64,000 bases of DNA. Source: Microbacterium marinilacus. Lineage in GTDB: Bacteria; Actinomycetota; Actinomycetes; Actinomycetales; Microbacteriaceae. Position 1 is the stretch's first letter. Every line of letters begins with the position of its first letter. The position numbers were made by a program, and so were the translations under genes. This document shows, in pieces, positions 37,691 through 47,622 of this stretch. The notes under the pieces are model-generated. The model had not been told where the DNA came from. It saw only the letters and a list, made by a program, of their open reading frames with translations, and did not search any database. The DNA is taken from assembly GCF_019753765.1 (NCBI RefSeq), contig NZ_JAIJZW010000010.1, forward strand, positions 1 through 64,000, given 5' to 3'.

Positions 37691-38383
37691 ATGAGCGCCG
37701 TAGAGACGCCTGCCGACCTCGAGGAGAAGCGCCGTACCCGGCGCCGCAAGAACCTGAGCGAGAAGCAGCTGGCGATCCTCGAGGTGATCCAGCGCTCCAT
37801 CCAGTCGAAGGGCTACCCGCCCACGATGCGCGAGATCGGCGACGCGGTCGGGCTCAAGTCGCTGTCGAGCGTCACCCATCAGCTCGGGCAGCTCGAGCTG
37901 AGCGGCTACCTCCGACGCGACCCGGGCAAGACCCGCGCGATGGAGGTGCTGATCGATCTGCCCGGCCAGGCGGCGGAGAACCTCGACGCCGGCGTGCCCT
38001 CGGTGGGCGACGCGGCGATGGTCCCGCTCGTCGGCCGGATCGCCGCCGGCGTGCCGATCACGGCCGACCAGCAGGTCGAGGAGATCTTCCCGCTGCCCCG
38101 TCAGCTCGTCGGCAAGGGCGAGCTGTTCATGCTCAAGGTCAGCGGCGACTCGATGATCGACGCCGCCATCTGCGACGGCGACTGGGTGGTCGTGCGGGTG
38201 CAGAACACCGCCGAGAACGGCGACATCGTCGCGGCCATGCTCGATGGCGAGGCCACCGTGAAGGTCTTCCGGCAGCGTGACGGCCACACCTGGCTGCTGC
38301 CCCGCAACTCGGCGTTCGAGCCGATCCTGGGCGACGAGGCAGTGGTGCTCGGCAAGATCGTCGCGGTGATGCGCGCCGTCTGA
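37691..38383 (+). CDS. lexA: LexA repressor
   Basis: SOS repressor that cleaves itself when RecA filaments form. The 230-residue product has an N-terminal winged helix-turn-helix ([20 protein letters not shown], then [18 protein letters not shown]). The cleavage site Ala-Gly is in [15 protein letters not shown], the catalytic serine in [16 protein letters not shown], and the catalytic lysine in [11 protein letters not shown]; all are intact. AAGGAG precedes the ATG. An open frame extends upstream through the operator region and is not used. Confidence 0.97.
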   Translation: MSAVETPADLEEKRRTRRRKNLSEKQLAILEVIQRSIQSKGYPPTMREIGDAVGLKSLSSVTHQLGQLELSGYLRRDPGKTRAMEVLIDLPGQAAENLDAGVPSVGDAAMVPLVGRIAAGVPITADQQVEEIFPLPRQLVGKGELFMLKVSGDSMIDAAICDGDWVVVRVQNTAENGDIVAAMLDGEATVKVFRQRDGHTWLLPRNSAFEPILGDEAVVLGKIVAVMRAV

Positions 38384-38437
38384 CGTCGGGTCGGCGCCCG
38401 GCCGCCGGTGCGCGGCGTGTGCCCTAGCGTGGGGCAC

Positions 38438-40411
38438 ATGCCCCATACCCTCCCCTACGGCTCCTGGCCGTCGCCGATCTCCGCCGCCGACATCGCGGGC
38501 GGCTCGCCGCGCATCGACGGCGCCCGCTTCGTCGGGGCGGATGCGGAGATCTGGTGGAGCGAGAGCGTGCCGGCCGAGCGCGGTCGCACCGCCGTCCGGC
38601 GGCGGCGCGGCGAGGACGACGACGTCGTGCTGCCGGCCCCGTGGAGCGCCCGCTCCCGCGTGCACGAGTACGGCGGCGGCGCCTGGACGACCACGGACGA
38701 CGGCGAGCTGCTCTTCGTCGAGGGCTCAGACCAGCGCGTCCATCGCCTGACGCCCGGCGGAGAGCCTGTCCCGCTCACCCCCGCGGCCCGGGGGATGGCC
38801 TTCGGCGACCTGACGTTCGCCGAAGGGCCGTCCGGCGCGCTGCTGTTCGCCGTGCGGGAGACGCAGGGCGACTCTCGTGTGCCGGCGCGGGACATCGTGA
38901 CGATCCCCCTCGACGGCTCGGCCGCCGACGACCCCTCCGCGATCGTCAGCGTCGTCGCGGGATCCGACTTCCTCGCCGCGCCCGCCCCGCGCGGCGATCG
39001 CCTCGCCTGGATCGCCTGGCAGCACCCCGACATGCCCTGGGACGCCGCGGAGCTGCGCGTCGGCCGACTCGGCGCCGACGGGACGATCGCCGAGCACGTC
39101 GTCCTCGCGGGCGGGCACACCCCGGCCGGCCCGGTCGCCGCCCTGCAACCGGAGTGGACGTCGGACGACGAGCTCGTCTTCAGCGCCGACCCGCCCGCAC
39201 CGCACGGCACGGGGCGCTGGAACCTGCACCGCGTGCGGCTCGACGGCCTGCAGGCGACGCCACCCGAGCCGATCCTCGCCGACGACGCGGACACGGGCGG
39301 CCCGCTGTGGAACCTCGGCGCTCGCTGGTTCGCGCCCCTGGAGGACGGGCGCATCGTCGCCGTCCGCACGCACGGCAGCGACGAGCTCGTGGTGGTGGAT
39401 CCCGAGAGCGGCGCCGCGGAGCCGCTGGAGACGCCTCTGTCCGGCGGTGTGCTGGTCCGCGACGCACGTGGTCCGCGCGTGCTGCTCTCCGGTGCGGGCA
39501 GGCTCGTCCCGAGCGGCCTGTGGCTGCTCGACGCCGACGCCCGCACCCTCTCGGCCGTGCGCGGCGGAGTGCCGCCGGTGGACCCCTCGTGGCTGCCCGG
39601 CTCCCGCGCCCTCACCTTCCAAGGCCCCGAGGGCGACGTGCATGCCTTCGCCTACCCCCCGACGAACCCGGACGTCTCCGCCCCCGAGGACGAGCTGCCG
39701 CCCTACCTGGTGCTCGTGCACGGCGGACCCACCGCGCACGTCTCCGGGGAGCTGTCGCTCGCCGTCGCGTACTTCACGAGCCGCGGGATCGGCGTGCTCG
39801 ACGTCAACTACGGCGGGTCCACCGGATACGGTCGCGCGTATCGCGAGCGCCTCCTGGGCCGCTGGGGCATCGTGGACGTCGCCGACACGGCGACGGCTGC
39901 CCGAGGCCTCGCGGCGGCCGGCCTGGCAGACCCGTCACGCATCGCCATCAAGGGCGGATCGGCGGGGGGCTGGACCGTCCTGTGCGCGGTCGCCGACACC
40001 GACGCCTTCGCCGCCGGCATCAGCCGCTACGGCGTCGCGGACCTGCGGCGGCTGGCAGCCGACACGCACGACTTCGAGGCGCGATACATCGACGGCCTGG
40101 TGGGCCCGCTGCCGCAGGCGGAGCCGCTGTACGTCAGCCGCTCCCCCCTCTCGCGCCCCGAGACGCTGCGCACTCCGCTGCTGATCCTGCAGGGCTCGGA
40201 GGACCCGGTCGTGCCCCCGTCCCAGTCCGAGGCGCTGCGCGACGCGCTCGCGATGAACGGCGTGCCTCACGCGTATCTGCTCTTCGAGGGCGAGTCGCAC
40301 GGCTTCCGCGGGGCCGAGACGCTCGTGCGCGCCTTCGAGGCCGAGCTCGCGTTCCTCGGCGGCGTGCTCGGCTTCGACACCCCCGGCGTCCCGGCGCTGC
40401 CGCTCGACTGA
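38438..40411 (+). CDS. S9 family (prolyl-oligopeptidase-type) serine peptidase
   Basis: A 657-residue cytosolic peptidase without a signal peptide. The N-terminal half (to about residue 380) is repeat-rich and fits a beta-propeller. The C-terminal alpha/beta hydrolase carries PPYLVLVHGGPTAHVSG, the nucleophile serine in KGGSAGGWTVL, the Asp region LQGSEDPVVPPSQ, and the His in FEGESHGFRG: a full triad. Closest to the acylaminoacyl-peptidase/dipeptidyl-peptidase-like group. The ATG at 38438 is preferred over an upstream GTG-rich lead. Convergent with the HAD gene. Confidence 0.9.
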   Translation: MPHTLPYGSWPSPISAADIAGGSPRIDGARFVGADAEIWWSESVPAERGRTAVRRRRGEDDDVVLPAPWSARSRVHEYGGGAWTTTDDGELLFVEGSDQRVHRLTPGGEPVPLTPAARGMAFGDLTFAEGPSGALLFAVRETQGDSRVPARDIVTIPLDGSAADDPSAIVSVVAGSDFLAAPAPRGDRLAWIAWQHPDMPWDAAELRVGRLGADGTIAEHVVLAGGHTPAGPVAALQPEWTSDDELVFSADPPAPHGTGRWNLHRVRLDGLQATPPEPILADDADTGGPLWNLGARWFAPLEDGRIVAVRTHGSDELVVVDPESGAAEPLETPLSGGVLVRDARGPRVLLSGAGRLVPSGLWLLDADARTLSAVRGGVPPVDPSWLPGSRALTFQGPEGDVHAFAYPPTNPDVSAPEDELPPYLVLVHGGPTAHVSGELSLAVAYFTSRGIGVLDVNYGGSTGYGRAYRERLLGRWGIVDVADTATAARGLAAAGLADPSRIAIKGGSAGGWTVLCAVADTDAFAAGISRYGVADLRRLAADTHDFEARYIDGLVGPLPQAEPLYVSRSPLSRPETLRTPLLILQGSEDPVVPPSQSEALRDALAMNGVPHAYLLFEGESHGFRGAETLVRAFEAELAFLGGVLGFDTPGVPALPLD

Positions 40412-40429
40412 CCGGCGGCCCTCGACCGG

Positions 40430-41140
40430 TCAGCCGGTTTCGTCGGCGACGTGACGCGCGGCGTCCCGCACCGTCAGGCCGACGGCGTCGGCATACGCGC
40501 CGTCGGCGAGCAGGGCTCGGATGCCCGCTGCCTCCGCGCCGGCGACGTCGGCGATCGGGTTGTCGCCGATCATCCACACGTCGTCGCCCGCGTCCGCGAC
40601 ACGCAGCGCGTGCTCGAAGATCAGCCGATTGGGCTTGTCGGCGCCGGCATCGGCGCTCGTGACGACGAGCTCGATCAACGGCGCCAGCCCGAGAGCGGTC
40701 ACGAGACCGCCGAGCTCGGGAGGGTGATTGCCCAGCACGACGTTGCGGTAGCCCGCCTCCTGCGTGATCGCGAGCGCCTCCCGTGCTCCGTCGAGGACCG
40801 CCCAGGCGTCGGGGCGGTAGTACTCGAGCGCGACGAACTCGGCCGCGTGAGCGGCATCCGGCTCCGTCAGCCCTGCACGCGCGTAAGCCGCCTGCAGCAC
40901 CAGCCGCATCCGTCCCCACCACTCGGAAGCGGGGAGCGGACCCCACGGGGCCTCAGGCGTGTGCCAGGGGAAGCCGCTGACGAGCTGCGGACGCAGGAGC
41001 TCGGCGCGCAGCGACGAGCCCACGCCGGCGCGGGCCGCCGCGTCGAGCATCGCTCCCGCCCAGAGACCGTCGCGGCGGGCCAGCGTGCCGTCGAAGTCCC
41101 ACAGGACGACGCGGGCGCCGGCGGGCTCCGGCTCGCTCAC
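40430..41140 (-). CDS. HAD-superfamily hydrolase
   Basis: A 236-residue phosphatase-like protein. HAD motif I is VVLWDFDGTLARRDGLW at the N-terminus, motif II/III region NVVLGNHPPELGG and DKPNRLIFEHAL, and motif IV VWMIGDNPIADVAGAEAAG, all complete. A helical cap lies between about residues 30 and 120. The substrate is unknown. GTG start overlaps the stop of the GNAT gene upstream (GTGA), so hflX, GNAT and HAD appear co-transcribed. Confidence 0.88.
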   Translation of the reverse strand: MSEPEPAGARVVLWDFDGTLARRDGLWAGAMLDAAARAGVGSSLRAELLRPQLVSGFPWHTPEAPWGPLPASEWWGRMRLVLQAAYARAGLTEPDAAHAAEFVALEYYRPDAWAVLDGAREALAITQEAGYRNVVLGNHPPELGGLVTALGLAPLIELVVTSADAGADKPNRLIFEHALRVADAGDDVWMIGDNPIADVAGAEAAGIRALLADGAYADAVGLTVRDAARHVADETG

Positions 41141-41757
41141 GCCTCGTCGTCCGCGGAGCCGTCCAGCCGGATGCCGAACGCCTGCACGCCCGGGTGGGAG
41201 TCGAGTCGCCGGAATCCCAGGCGATCGTAGAAGGCGAGGGCACCCGCGTTGCGCTCCGCCGCGACGAGGTGCAGCCCGGCGACCCCGCGGGCGCGCAGAT
41301 CGTCGAGGAGAGCGCCGATCAGGCGGCGCCCCCACCCGCTGCCCTGCGCCTCGGGCAGCAGGTCGATGTGCAGATGCGCGGGGTAGCCGAGCGCCGCATA
41401 GGGCTCCGCGCCGGCGCGGCGTCCGTACGCGTAGATCAGGGTGCCGTCCTGCCGGCTGCGCTCCACGGGCGGGAAGGGGTGGCGCTCGGCGATCGACGGC
41501 CACCACTCGTCGTGGAACCAGTCCTCGAACGCGTCGGTGTCGTCCGTCGCCACCACATAGCCGACCGCCCGGCCGTCCTCCCCCTCCACGACGCGCGCGA
41601 GCTCCGGGTGCCGGGTGACGTACGGGAGGGCGAACACCTGCGCCCACAGGCCGTCGTCCTCGAACACCCCTGTGGCGTCCGCCCCGGCGTCGGCGGTGCG
41701 CAGACAGACGTCCGCCACCGCATCGCGGTCGGCCGGAAGGTAGGGACGGATCCGCAC
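41137..41757 (-). CDS. GNAT-family N-acetyltransferase
   Basis: A 206-residue acetyl-CoA-dependent transferase. It starts IRIRPYLPADRDAVADVCLR-like (GTG, MRIRPYLPAD), has VVEGEDGRAVGYVVATDD, the acetyl-CoA-binding motif LLPEAQGSGWGRRLIGAL, and the closing GALAFYDRLGFRRLDSH. Its start lies one base after the hflX stop (TGA-G-GTG). Similar proteins are annotated next to O-GlcNAcase-like genes, but the substrate here is unknown. Confidence 0.87.
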   Translation of the reverse strand: MRIRPYLPADRDAVADVCLRTADAGADATGVFEDDGLWAQVFALPYVTRHPELARVVEGEDGRAVGYVVATDDTDAFEDWFHDEWWPSIAERHPFPPVERSRQDGTLIYAYGRRAGAEPYAALGYPAHLHIDLLPEAQGSGWGRRLIGALLDDLRARGVAGLHLVAAERNAGALAFYDRLGFRRLDSHPGVQAFGIRLDGSADDEA

Positions 41758-41758
41758 C

Positions 41759-43309
41759 TCAGGCGACCCGGTACGGCTCGAGCGCGGCCGCCAGTCGCTC
41801 GGACACGTGCGCGTGGACGAGCGTGCCACCCTCCTCGTGCGATCGAACCAGCAGGTGCCCGTGCTCGTGGATCTGCGAGATCAGCTCTCCGCGGTCGTAC
41901 GGCACCAGTGCTCGGATCTCGACCTCGGGCAGCGGCAGCGCATCCTCGATGACGGCTCGCAGCTCATCGACGCCCTCTCCGGTGCGCGACGAGACGAAGA
42001 CGGCCGACGGTGCGAGCCCGCGCAGGACGAGACGGGTGTCCTCGTCCACGAGGTCCGCCTTGTTGAACACGACGATCTCGTGGATCTCCCGCGCACCGAC
42101 GTCCCCCATCACGTCGCGGACCGTCTGGATCTGCCCGGCCGGATCGGGGTGGTGTGCGTCGACGACGTGCAGGATGACGTCCGCGTCGGCGACCTCCTCG
42201 AGCGTCGAGCGGAACGCCTCGACCAGCTGATGCGGCAGGTTGCGGACGAACCCGACGGTGTCGGCGATCGTGTAGACGCGGCCGTCCGAGGTCTCGGAGC
42301 GCCGCACGGTGGCGTCGAGGGTCGCGAACAGCGCGTTCTCGACCAGCACGCCCGCACTGGTGAGACGGTTCAGCAGGCTCGACTTGCCGGCGTTGGTGTA
42401 GCCGGCGATGGCGACCGAGGGGATCGTGTTGCGCTTGCGCTCCCCCCGCTTCGCCTCGCGGGCGGGGGCGAACTCGCGGATCTGCCGACGCAGCTGCGCC
42501 ATCTTGGTCCGGATGCGCCGCCGGTCGAGCTCGATCTTCGTCTCACCCGGTCCTCGGGAGCCCATGCCGGCGCCGCCGGCGCCGACCTGTCCACCGGCCT
42601 GACGGCTCATCGAGTCGCCCCAGCCGCGCAGGCGCGGCAGCAGGTACTCGAGCTGCGCGAGCTCGACCTGCGCCTTGCCCTCTCGGCTCTTGGCGTGCTG
42701 GCTGAAGATGTCGAGGATCACGGTGGTGCGGTCGATCACCTTCACCTTCACGACGTCCTCCAGCGCGCGCCGCTGACTGGGCGCCAGCTCGGTGTCGGCG
42801 ATGACGGTGTCCGCGCCGACCGCGGCCACGATGTCCTTGAGCTCGTCGGCCTTCCCTCGACCGATGTAGGTCGCGGGGTCCGGATGCGGACGGCGCTGCA
42901 GCACCCCGTCGAGGACGACGGCGCCGGCGGTCTCGGCAAGCGCCGACAGCTCGCGCAACGAGTTCTCCGCGTCGCCCAGCGAGCCCTGCGAGTACACGCC
43001 GACCAGGACGACGTTCTCCAGGCGGAGCTGGCGGTACTCGACCTCGGTGACGTCCTCGAGCTCGGTCGACAGCCCGGCCACGCGCCGCAGAGCGGCGCGC
43101 TCCTCGCGATCCCACTGCTCGCCGTCCGCCTGGCCGTCGCCCGTGGTGCCGCGCTCCTGCAGGGCCTGCGCCGCACCGAAGAGGCGCGCGCCCGTGCGCG
43201 CGTCGGCGCGCGAGATCACGCGATCGATCAGGTCGTTCGCCACCGGGTCGGTTCCGCCCTGGACCGCGTCGGTCCGCTCGACGGTCGGGTCGGGGGTCGT
43301 GTCAGTCAT
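41759..43309 (-). CDS. hflX: GTPase HflX
   Basis: Ribosome-associated GTPase that splits stalled or stressed 70S ribosomes. The 516-residue product has an N-terminal HflX domain (VVLVGVYSQGS; DTVIADTELAPSQRRALED), a Gly-rich linker GGQVGAGGAGMGSRGPGE, and the G domain: G1 IAGYTNAGKSSLLN, G3 DTVGFVRNLP, G4 VFNKADLVDE. In mycobacteria this gene is linked to macrolide/hypoxia responses. Its position near dapF, miaA and lexA matches other actinobacteria. Confidence 0.96.
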   Translation of the reverse strand: MTDTTPDPTVERTDAVQGGTDPVANDLIDRVISRADARTGARLFGAAQALQERGTTGDGQADGEQWDREERAALRRVAGLSTELEDVTEVEYRQLRLENVVLVGVYSQGSLGDAENSLRELSALAETAGAVVLDGVLQRRPHPDPATYIGRGKADELKDIVAAVGADTVIADTELAPSQRRALEDVVKVKVIDRTTVILDIFSQHAKSREGKAQVELAQLEYLLPRLRGWGDSMSRQAGGQVGAGGAGMGSRGPGETKIELDRRRIRTKMAQLRRQIREFAPAREAKRGERKRNTIPSVAIAGYTNAGKSSLLNRLTSAGVLVENALFATLDATVRRSETSDGRVYTIADTVGFVRNLPHQLVEAFRSTLEEVADADVILHVVDAHHPDPAGQIQTVRDVMGDVGAREIHEIVVFNKADLVDEDTRLVLRGLAPSAVFVSSRTGEGVDELRAVIEDALPLPEVEIRALVPYDRGELISQIHEHGHLLVRSHEEGGTLVHAHVSERLAAALEPYRVA

Positions 43310-43478
43310 CCATGCCTTTCGTTCCGGCTCGCCGCCACCGGGGCGGCGATGCCGAGCTCTCCAGCCTATTCTCCCGCGACACGCGCGGCTAGGGTGCGTT
43401 CGGGGAGCGCCGGCGGGCTCCCCGTCGCGGCCCCGTGCCCCTCCCGGCGGGAGGGGTCCTCCGGTACGCTGGCCACCT

Positions 43479-44123
43479 ATGGTGGACCACTACTTCTCCG
43501 CGAGTCCCACCAGTGCCGAGAACCTGCGACGCATCCGGGTCCCGATCGTCGGACGCACCGTGGAGCTCACCACGGCGGGCGGGGTGTTCAGCCCCGAACG
43601 CCTCGATGTGGGAACCTCGGTGCTGCTCGCGAACACTCCCGAGCCGCCGGCGGGCGGAGACTTCCTCGACCTCGGCTGCGGCTGGGGGCCGATCGCCCTC
43701 AGCCTGGCCACGCTGTCGCCGCACGCCCGTGTCTGGGCGGTCGACGTCAACGAGAGGGCCTTGGACCTCGTGCGTCGCAACGCCGCCTCCCTCGGACTCT
43801 CCAACGTCAACGCCGTCCTGCCCGCGGATGTTCCCACCGAGATCGCGTTCCGCGCCATCTGGTCGAACCCGCCGATCCGCGTCGGCAAGTCCGTGCTGCA
43901 CGAGCTGATGGAGACCTGGATCCCGCGCCTGGCCGAGCGCAGCGACGCGCACCTGGTCGTGAAGCGGGACCTCGGCTCCGACTCGCTGCAGCGATGGCTG
44001 GCGTCCACTTTCGACGCCGGTTTCAGCGTCTACCGCACCGCCACGGGCAAGGGCTACCGGGTCCTGAAGGTGCGCCGCCACGGCTCGCCGCCCACGGAGC
44101 CGGTGGAGCTGCCCGCGTTCTGA
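43479..44123 (+). CDS. Class I SAM methyltransferase, RsmC-like small domain
   Basis: A 214-residue methyltransferase. Motif I is FLDLGCGWGPIALSLA near residue 65, motif II VWAVDVNERALDLV, and the N6/N2-type catalytic motif SNPPIRVGK near residue 128, as in RsmC/RlmG 16S or 23S rRNA guanine-N2 methyltransferases. It consists only of the catalytic half, as is usual in actinobacteria. ATG at 43479; a longer upstream frame overlaps hflX on the other strand. Divergent from hflX, convergent with the mobA-like gene. Confidence 0.88.
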   Translation: MVDHYFSASPTSAENLRRIRVPIVGRTVELTTAGGVFSPERLDVGTSVLLANTPEPPAGGDFLDLGCGWGPIALSLATLSPHARVWAVDVNERALDLVRRNAASLGLSNVNAVLPADVPTEIAFRAIWSNPPIRVGKSVLHELMETWIPRLAERSDAHLVVKRDLGSDSLQRWLASTFDAGFSVYRTATGKGYRVLKVRRHGSPPTEPVELPAF

Positions 44124-44127
44124 GACG

Positions 44128-44709
44128 TCACGGCTCGTCGCCGCGGGCCGCCTGCAGGTCGTCGGGGGTGTCCACGTCGAACAGCACCTCGTCCGGCAAC
44201 GGCAGCCGGACGATCCGCTCCTCGCCCTGGAGCAGAGCCCGCAGAGGACGGTCACGGGGGTCGCCGATCGCCGCCAGGCGCTCCCGCAGGGCTTCCTCCT
44301 CCCACGCCGCGCACAGGGGCTGATCCCGCCCCGAGCCGTCGACGGCCAGGGCGACGGGGCCCGTGCGCGCGCGCAGCAGCGAGCGCAGGGCCGCGGCGGT
44401 CACGAACGGCATGTCCCCGCCCAGCAGCAGCACCGTCCCGGACCGTGGGGGCAGCGCCCGCATCCCCGCGGACACGGCCGACACCGGGCCCGAGTAGGGC
44501 GGGTCCTCACGCACGACCGGCACGCCATCCGGCACGCCCTCGTGCTCGCCGACCACCAGCGGCTCGGCGCCGACCTGACGCAACGCGCCGACGACCCGGG
44601 CGACCATCGGCTCGCCCGCGATCGGGATGCCCGGCTTGTGGAGCCCACCGAGACGAGACGCTCGGCCGCCCGCGAGCACGATGCCCCGCAGCACGCCGCC
44701 CTCGCCCAT
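44128..44709 (-). CDS. Molybdenum cofactor guanylyltransferase-like protein (MobA/NTP-transferase fold)
   Basis: A 193-residue nucleotidyltransferase fold protein with the MobA N-terminal motif GIVLAGGRASRLGGLHKPGI, a metal/nucleotide motif VLLLGGDMPFVTAAAL, and a C-terminal LFDVDTPDDLQAA. MobA attaches GMP to molybdopterin. No other moco gene is nearby, so a related nucleotidyltransferase activity (MocA-like) is possible. It ends 4 bases from the convergent methyltransferase gene and starts 8 bases after dapF. Confidence 0.82.
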   Translation of the reverse strand: MGEGGVLRGIVLAGGRASRLGGLHKPGIPIAGEPMVARVVGALRQVGAEPLVVGEHEGVPDGVPVVREDPPYSGPVSAVSAGMRALPPRSGTVLLLGGDMPFVTAAALRSLLRARTGPVALAVDGSGRDQPLCAAWEEEALRERLAAIGDPRDRPLRALLQGEERIVRLPLPDEVLFDVDTPDDLQAARGDEP

Positions 44710-44717
44710 GGTCCGAT

Positions 44718-45596
44718 TCAGGCGAGCGTGACGGTGCCCGAGTAGACGAGCGCCGCAGGCCCGGAGAGCGCCACGTGCTCGCCGTCCTCCGCCGCGAACA
44801 TCCGCACACCGAGGGTGCCGCCGGGGACATCGACCCGCCAGTGATCGGGGGCGGTCCGCCCCGCCCAGTCTCGGACCGCCAGGGCCGTCGCGGCGACGCC
44901 GGTGCCGCAGCTGAGGGTCTCGCCCACGCCGCGCTCGAACACGCGCATCCGGACGCGCCCGACGCCGTCCTTCACGAGCGGCTCCCGCGGCACCACGAAC
45001 TCGACGTTCGCGCCGTGCGGCGGCGAGGGCTCGATCTCGGGCTTCGCCGTCAGCTCGAGGCCGTCGAGCTCGTCATCCGAGGCCAGGGCCACCACGACGT
45101 GCGGGTTGCCGACGTCGATCCCGAGGCCCGGACGCGGCACCCCGAGTCCCCTGGCGCGCACGGTGGGCTCGCCCTCCTCCGCGCGCCAGCGACCGAGGTC
45201 CACCTGATAGCCGGTCTCCGACCGCATCACGTCGCGCACGCCGGCTCGCGTCCCGACAGGCAGCGTGGACCCCGCCGGCAGGTCGGCAAGGCCCGACTCC
45301 AGCAGGTAGTGGACGAAGACGCGCACGCCGTTGCCGCACATCTCGGCCTTGGAGCCGTCGGCGTTCCGGTAGTCCATGAACCACTCGGCGTCGGGCTCCT
45401 CGGCGAGCGACGCCGCCCCCTCGGGGATGCGGGACGAGCGGACCACGCGCAGCAGCCCGTCCGCTCCGATGCCGAAGCGGCGATCGCACAGGGCGGCGAC
45501 CTGCGCGTCGCCGAGATCGAGCTCACCGTCCGGGTCCGCGACGATCACGAAGTCGTTTCCCGTGCCGTGGCCCTTGGTGAACGCGATCTCTGCCAT
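44718..45596 (-). CDS. dapF: Diaminopimelate epimerase
   Basis: Interconverts LL- and meso-diaminopimelate for lysine and peptidoglycan. The 292-residue product has [16 protein letters not shown] at the N-terminus and the two catalytic cysteines in [12 protein letters not shown] and [13 protein letters not shown]. Pseudo-symmetric two-domain length is normal. The ATG is the only start fitting the family. Neighbours dapF, miaA and hflX match mycobacterial order. Confidence 0.97.
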   Translation of the reverse strand: MAEIAFTKGHGTGNDFVIVADPDGELDLGDAQVAALCDRRFGIGADGLLRVVRSSRIPEGAASLAEEPDAEWFMDYRNADGSKAEMCGNGVRVFVHYLLESGLADLPAGSTLPVGTRAGVRDVMRSETGYQVDLGRWRAEEGEPTVRARGLGVPRPGLGIDVGNPHVVVALASDDELDGLELTAKPEIEPSPPHGANVEFVVPREPLVKDGVGRVRMRVFERGVGETLSCGTGVAATALAVRDWAGRTAPDHWRVDVPGGTLGVRMFAAEDGEHVALSGPAALVYSGTVTLA

Positions 45597-45642
45597 GCCC
45601 TCGAGTCTATTTCGCCCGCCGGTCGGCGCGCCCCGCCGCCCC

Positions 45643-46068
45643 TCACACGTCGGGGATCAGCCGGCGTCCGGTCAGCCGCGTGGTCTCGCGCTGGTAGTCG
45701 AGCGCGTCGTAGTACTCCAGGACGGGCTCGTTGTCGGCGCGCACCATCAGCATCACCTTGGGGCAGCCGAGTGCCTCGAGCCGCCGCTCCGCCTCGGCCA
45801 CGAGGGCGCGGCCGATGCCTTCGCCGCGGCGGTGGGGCGCGCTCGCCAGGTAGTACAGCCAGCCGCGGTGGCCGTCGTAGCCGGCCATGACCGTGCCCAC
45901 GACCTCGTCGCCGTCGGCGGCGGCGAGCAGCAGGTCGGGCCAGACGGCACGCGCTCGTGACAGGTCGCGGTGCGGGTCGTTCCAGGGCTTGACGAGCCCC
46001 ACGGTGTTCCAGAGGGCGACGGCCTGGTCGTCGTCTGCGGCGTGGAGGGGGCGGATGGTGATCGTCAC
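45643..46068 (-). CDS. YpeA-like GNAT acetyltransferase
   Basis: A 141-residue acetyltransferase resembling E. coli YpeA along its length: [37 protein letters not shown], the acetyl-CoA motif [28 protein letters not shown], and the end ITGRRLIPD-like (TGRRLIPDV). The substrate is not firmly known. It lies between dapF and another GNAT gene on the same strand. Confidence 0.88.
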   Translation of the reverse strand: MTITIRPLHAADDDQAVALWNTVGLVKPWNDPHRDLSRARAVWPDLLLAAADGDEVVGTVMAGYDGHRGWLYYLASAPHRRGEGIGRALVAEAERRLEALGCPKVMLMVRADNEPVLEYYDALDYQRETTRLTGRRLIPDV

Positions 46069-46164
46069 CCGAGCGATTCTGCCAGGGCGGCGGATCGGGC
46101 CCGCACCGCAGCGCCTCGTCGTGACGGGCGCCGAGGCTCCCGTCGTTCTGCACGCGCCCCGCCG

Positions 46165-46614
46165 TCAGCGCAGCACGTAGAGCACGTGGCGCTGGGCGCC
46201 GTGCAGGACGACGCCCTCGTCCGCGAACCCGACGCGTTCCAGCACCCGACGCGAGGCGGTGTTCCCCTCGTGCGGGTCGGCATGGAGGGGACGGCTCCGG
46301 TCGATGCCGAGGAAGGCACGAAGGGCTGCCGTGCCGATGCCTCGGCCCCAGAACGCCCGCCCGAGCCAGTACCCGAGGAAGCGTCGTCCGTCGTCCTCGT
46401 CCCACGTGACGAGGCTTCCCGCGACCGTGCCGTCGACCACCACGGCCCGCACGAGGACGCCGTCGCCCCGCATCACGTTCGCGCGCCAGTGGGCCATGAA
46501 GCGGTCGTGATCGCGCGGCGGGAACCGCGAACGGGAGACGGCCTCCGGCTCCTGCTCGAACGCGAACAGCACCTCGAGGTCGTCTTCTCCCACCTCGCGC
46601 AATCGGATGTCCAT
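46165..46614 (-). CDS. GNAT-family N-acetyltransferase (RimJ/RimL-like)
   Basis: A 149-residue acetyltransferase starting MDIRLREVGEDDLEVLFAFE, with LGYWLGRAFWGRGIGTAALR (acetyl-CoA loop) and the ribosomal-protein-acetylase-like ending NTASRRVLERVGFADEG. ATG at 46614; the open frame continues upstream through miaA-overlapping sequence and is not used. Substrate unknown. Confidence 0.85.
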   Translation of the reverse strand: MDIRLREVGEDDLEVLFAFEQEPEAVSRSRFPPRDHDRFMAHWRANVMRGDGVLVRAVVVDGTVAGSLVTWDEDDGRRFLGYWLGRAFWGRGIGTAALRAFLGIDRSRPLHADPHEGNTASRRVLERVGFADEGVVLHGAQRHVLYVLR

Positions 46615-46646
46615 GTCTCGAGCGTGGCACGGGCCTCCGACGTGGG

Positions 46647-47621
46647 TCAGGCCCCCGCCGCCAGCTCCTGGACGTCGACCGCCCCCGCCTCGGCCCACCG
46701 CACCCGCACCGTCGCGGATGAGGAGTATCGGCGGAACCACGACACCTGCCTCCGCGCGTAGCGGCGGGTCAACGCCTGCGTCTGCGCGATCGCCTCCGCC
46801 TGCGTGCTCTCGCCGCGCAGCTGTGCCAGCGCCTGCGCGTAGCCGATCGCGCGCCCCGCGGTCGCACCGCGGTCGAGTCCCTGCTCGCGTAGGCGCGCGG
46901 TCTCGTCGACCATTCCCTCCGCCCACATCCGCTCGACTCGGCGGTCGAGACGCTCGACCAGCGTCGCGCGGTCCTCGTGCAGGCCGAGGACCGTCGCAGG
47001 GCGCCAGGCCTCGGGCGCCTCCGGCAGAGCAGCGCCGTGGGTGCGCTCCCCCTGCGCCAGGATCTCCAGGGCTCGCACCACGCGCCTGCCGTTGCGCGGA
47101 TCGACTCGCTCGGCGGTGGCGGGGTCGGCCCGGCGCAGCCGCTCGTACAGGGCTCCCGACCCCTCGCTCTCGAGCTCGGCCTCCAGCCGAGCCCGCAGCG
47201 CCTCGTCACGAGGCGGGAAGCGGAAGTCGAACAGCACGCTGGAGACGTAGAGCCCCGACCCGCCCACGAGGATGGCGTGACGGCCGCGGGCGAGGATGTC
47301 CTCGATCGCCGCGCGCGCGTCGGCCTGGTACCGGGCGACGGCGGCGTCCTCCACGACGTCGAGCACGTCGAGGAGGTGGTGCGGCACCCCGCGCCGCGCG
47401 TCGACGGGCAGCTTGGCCGTTCCGATGTCCATGCCGCGATAAAGCTGCATGGCGTCGGCATTGACGACCTCGGCCCCGGTGCCGCGGGCCTCGAGATACT
47501 CGGCGAGGTCCAGCGAGAGATCGCTCTTGCCGGTGCCGGTGGCCCCGACGATCGCGATCAGACGCGCCGCCGCGCCTCCCGTGTCATCGTGGTCGTCCGC
47601 CTCGGCCGCGCGCAGCGGCAC
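46647..47621 (-). CDS. miaA: tRNA dimethylallyltransferase
   Basis: Adds the isopentenyl group to A37 of tRNAs reading UNN codons, the substrate later thiomethylated by MiaB. The 324-residue product has the P-loop [20 protein letters not shown] near residue 22, the substrate region [26 protein letters not shown], and the conserved [12 protein letters not shown] near the C-terminus. GTG start (47621) lies two bases past the miaB stop and adds about 20 polar residues before the P-loop; the true start is uncertain. Confidence 0.95.
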   Translation of the reverse strand: MPLRAAEADDHDDTGGAAARLIAIVGATGTGKSDLSLDLAEYLEARGTGAEVVNADAMQLYRGMDIGTAKLPVDARRGVPHHLLDVLDVVEDAAVARYQADARAAIEDILARGRHAILVGGSGLYVSSVLFDFRFPPRDEALRARLEAELESEGSGALYERLRRADPATAERVDPRNGRRVVRALEILAQGERTHGAALPEAPEAWRPATVLGLHEDRATLVERLDRRVERMWAEGMVDETARLREQGLDRGATAGRAIGYAQALAQLRGESTQAEAIAQTQALTRRYARRQVSWFRRYSSSATVRVRWAEAGAVDVQELAAGA

Positions 47622-47622
47622 C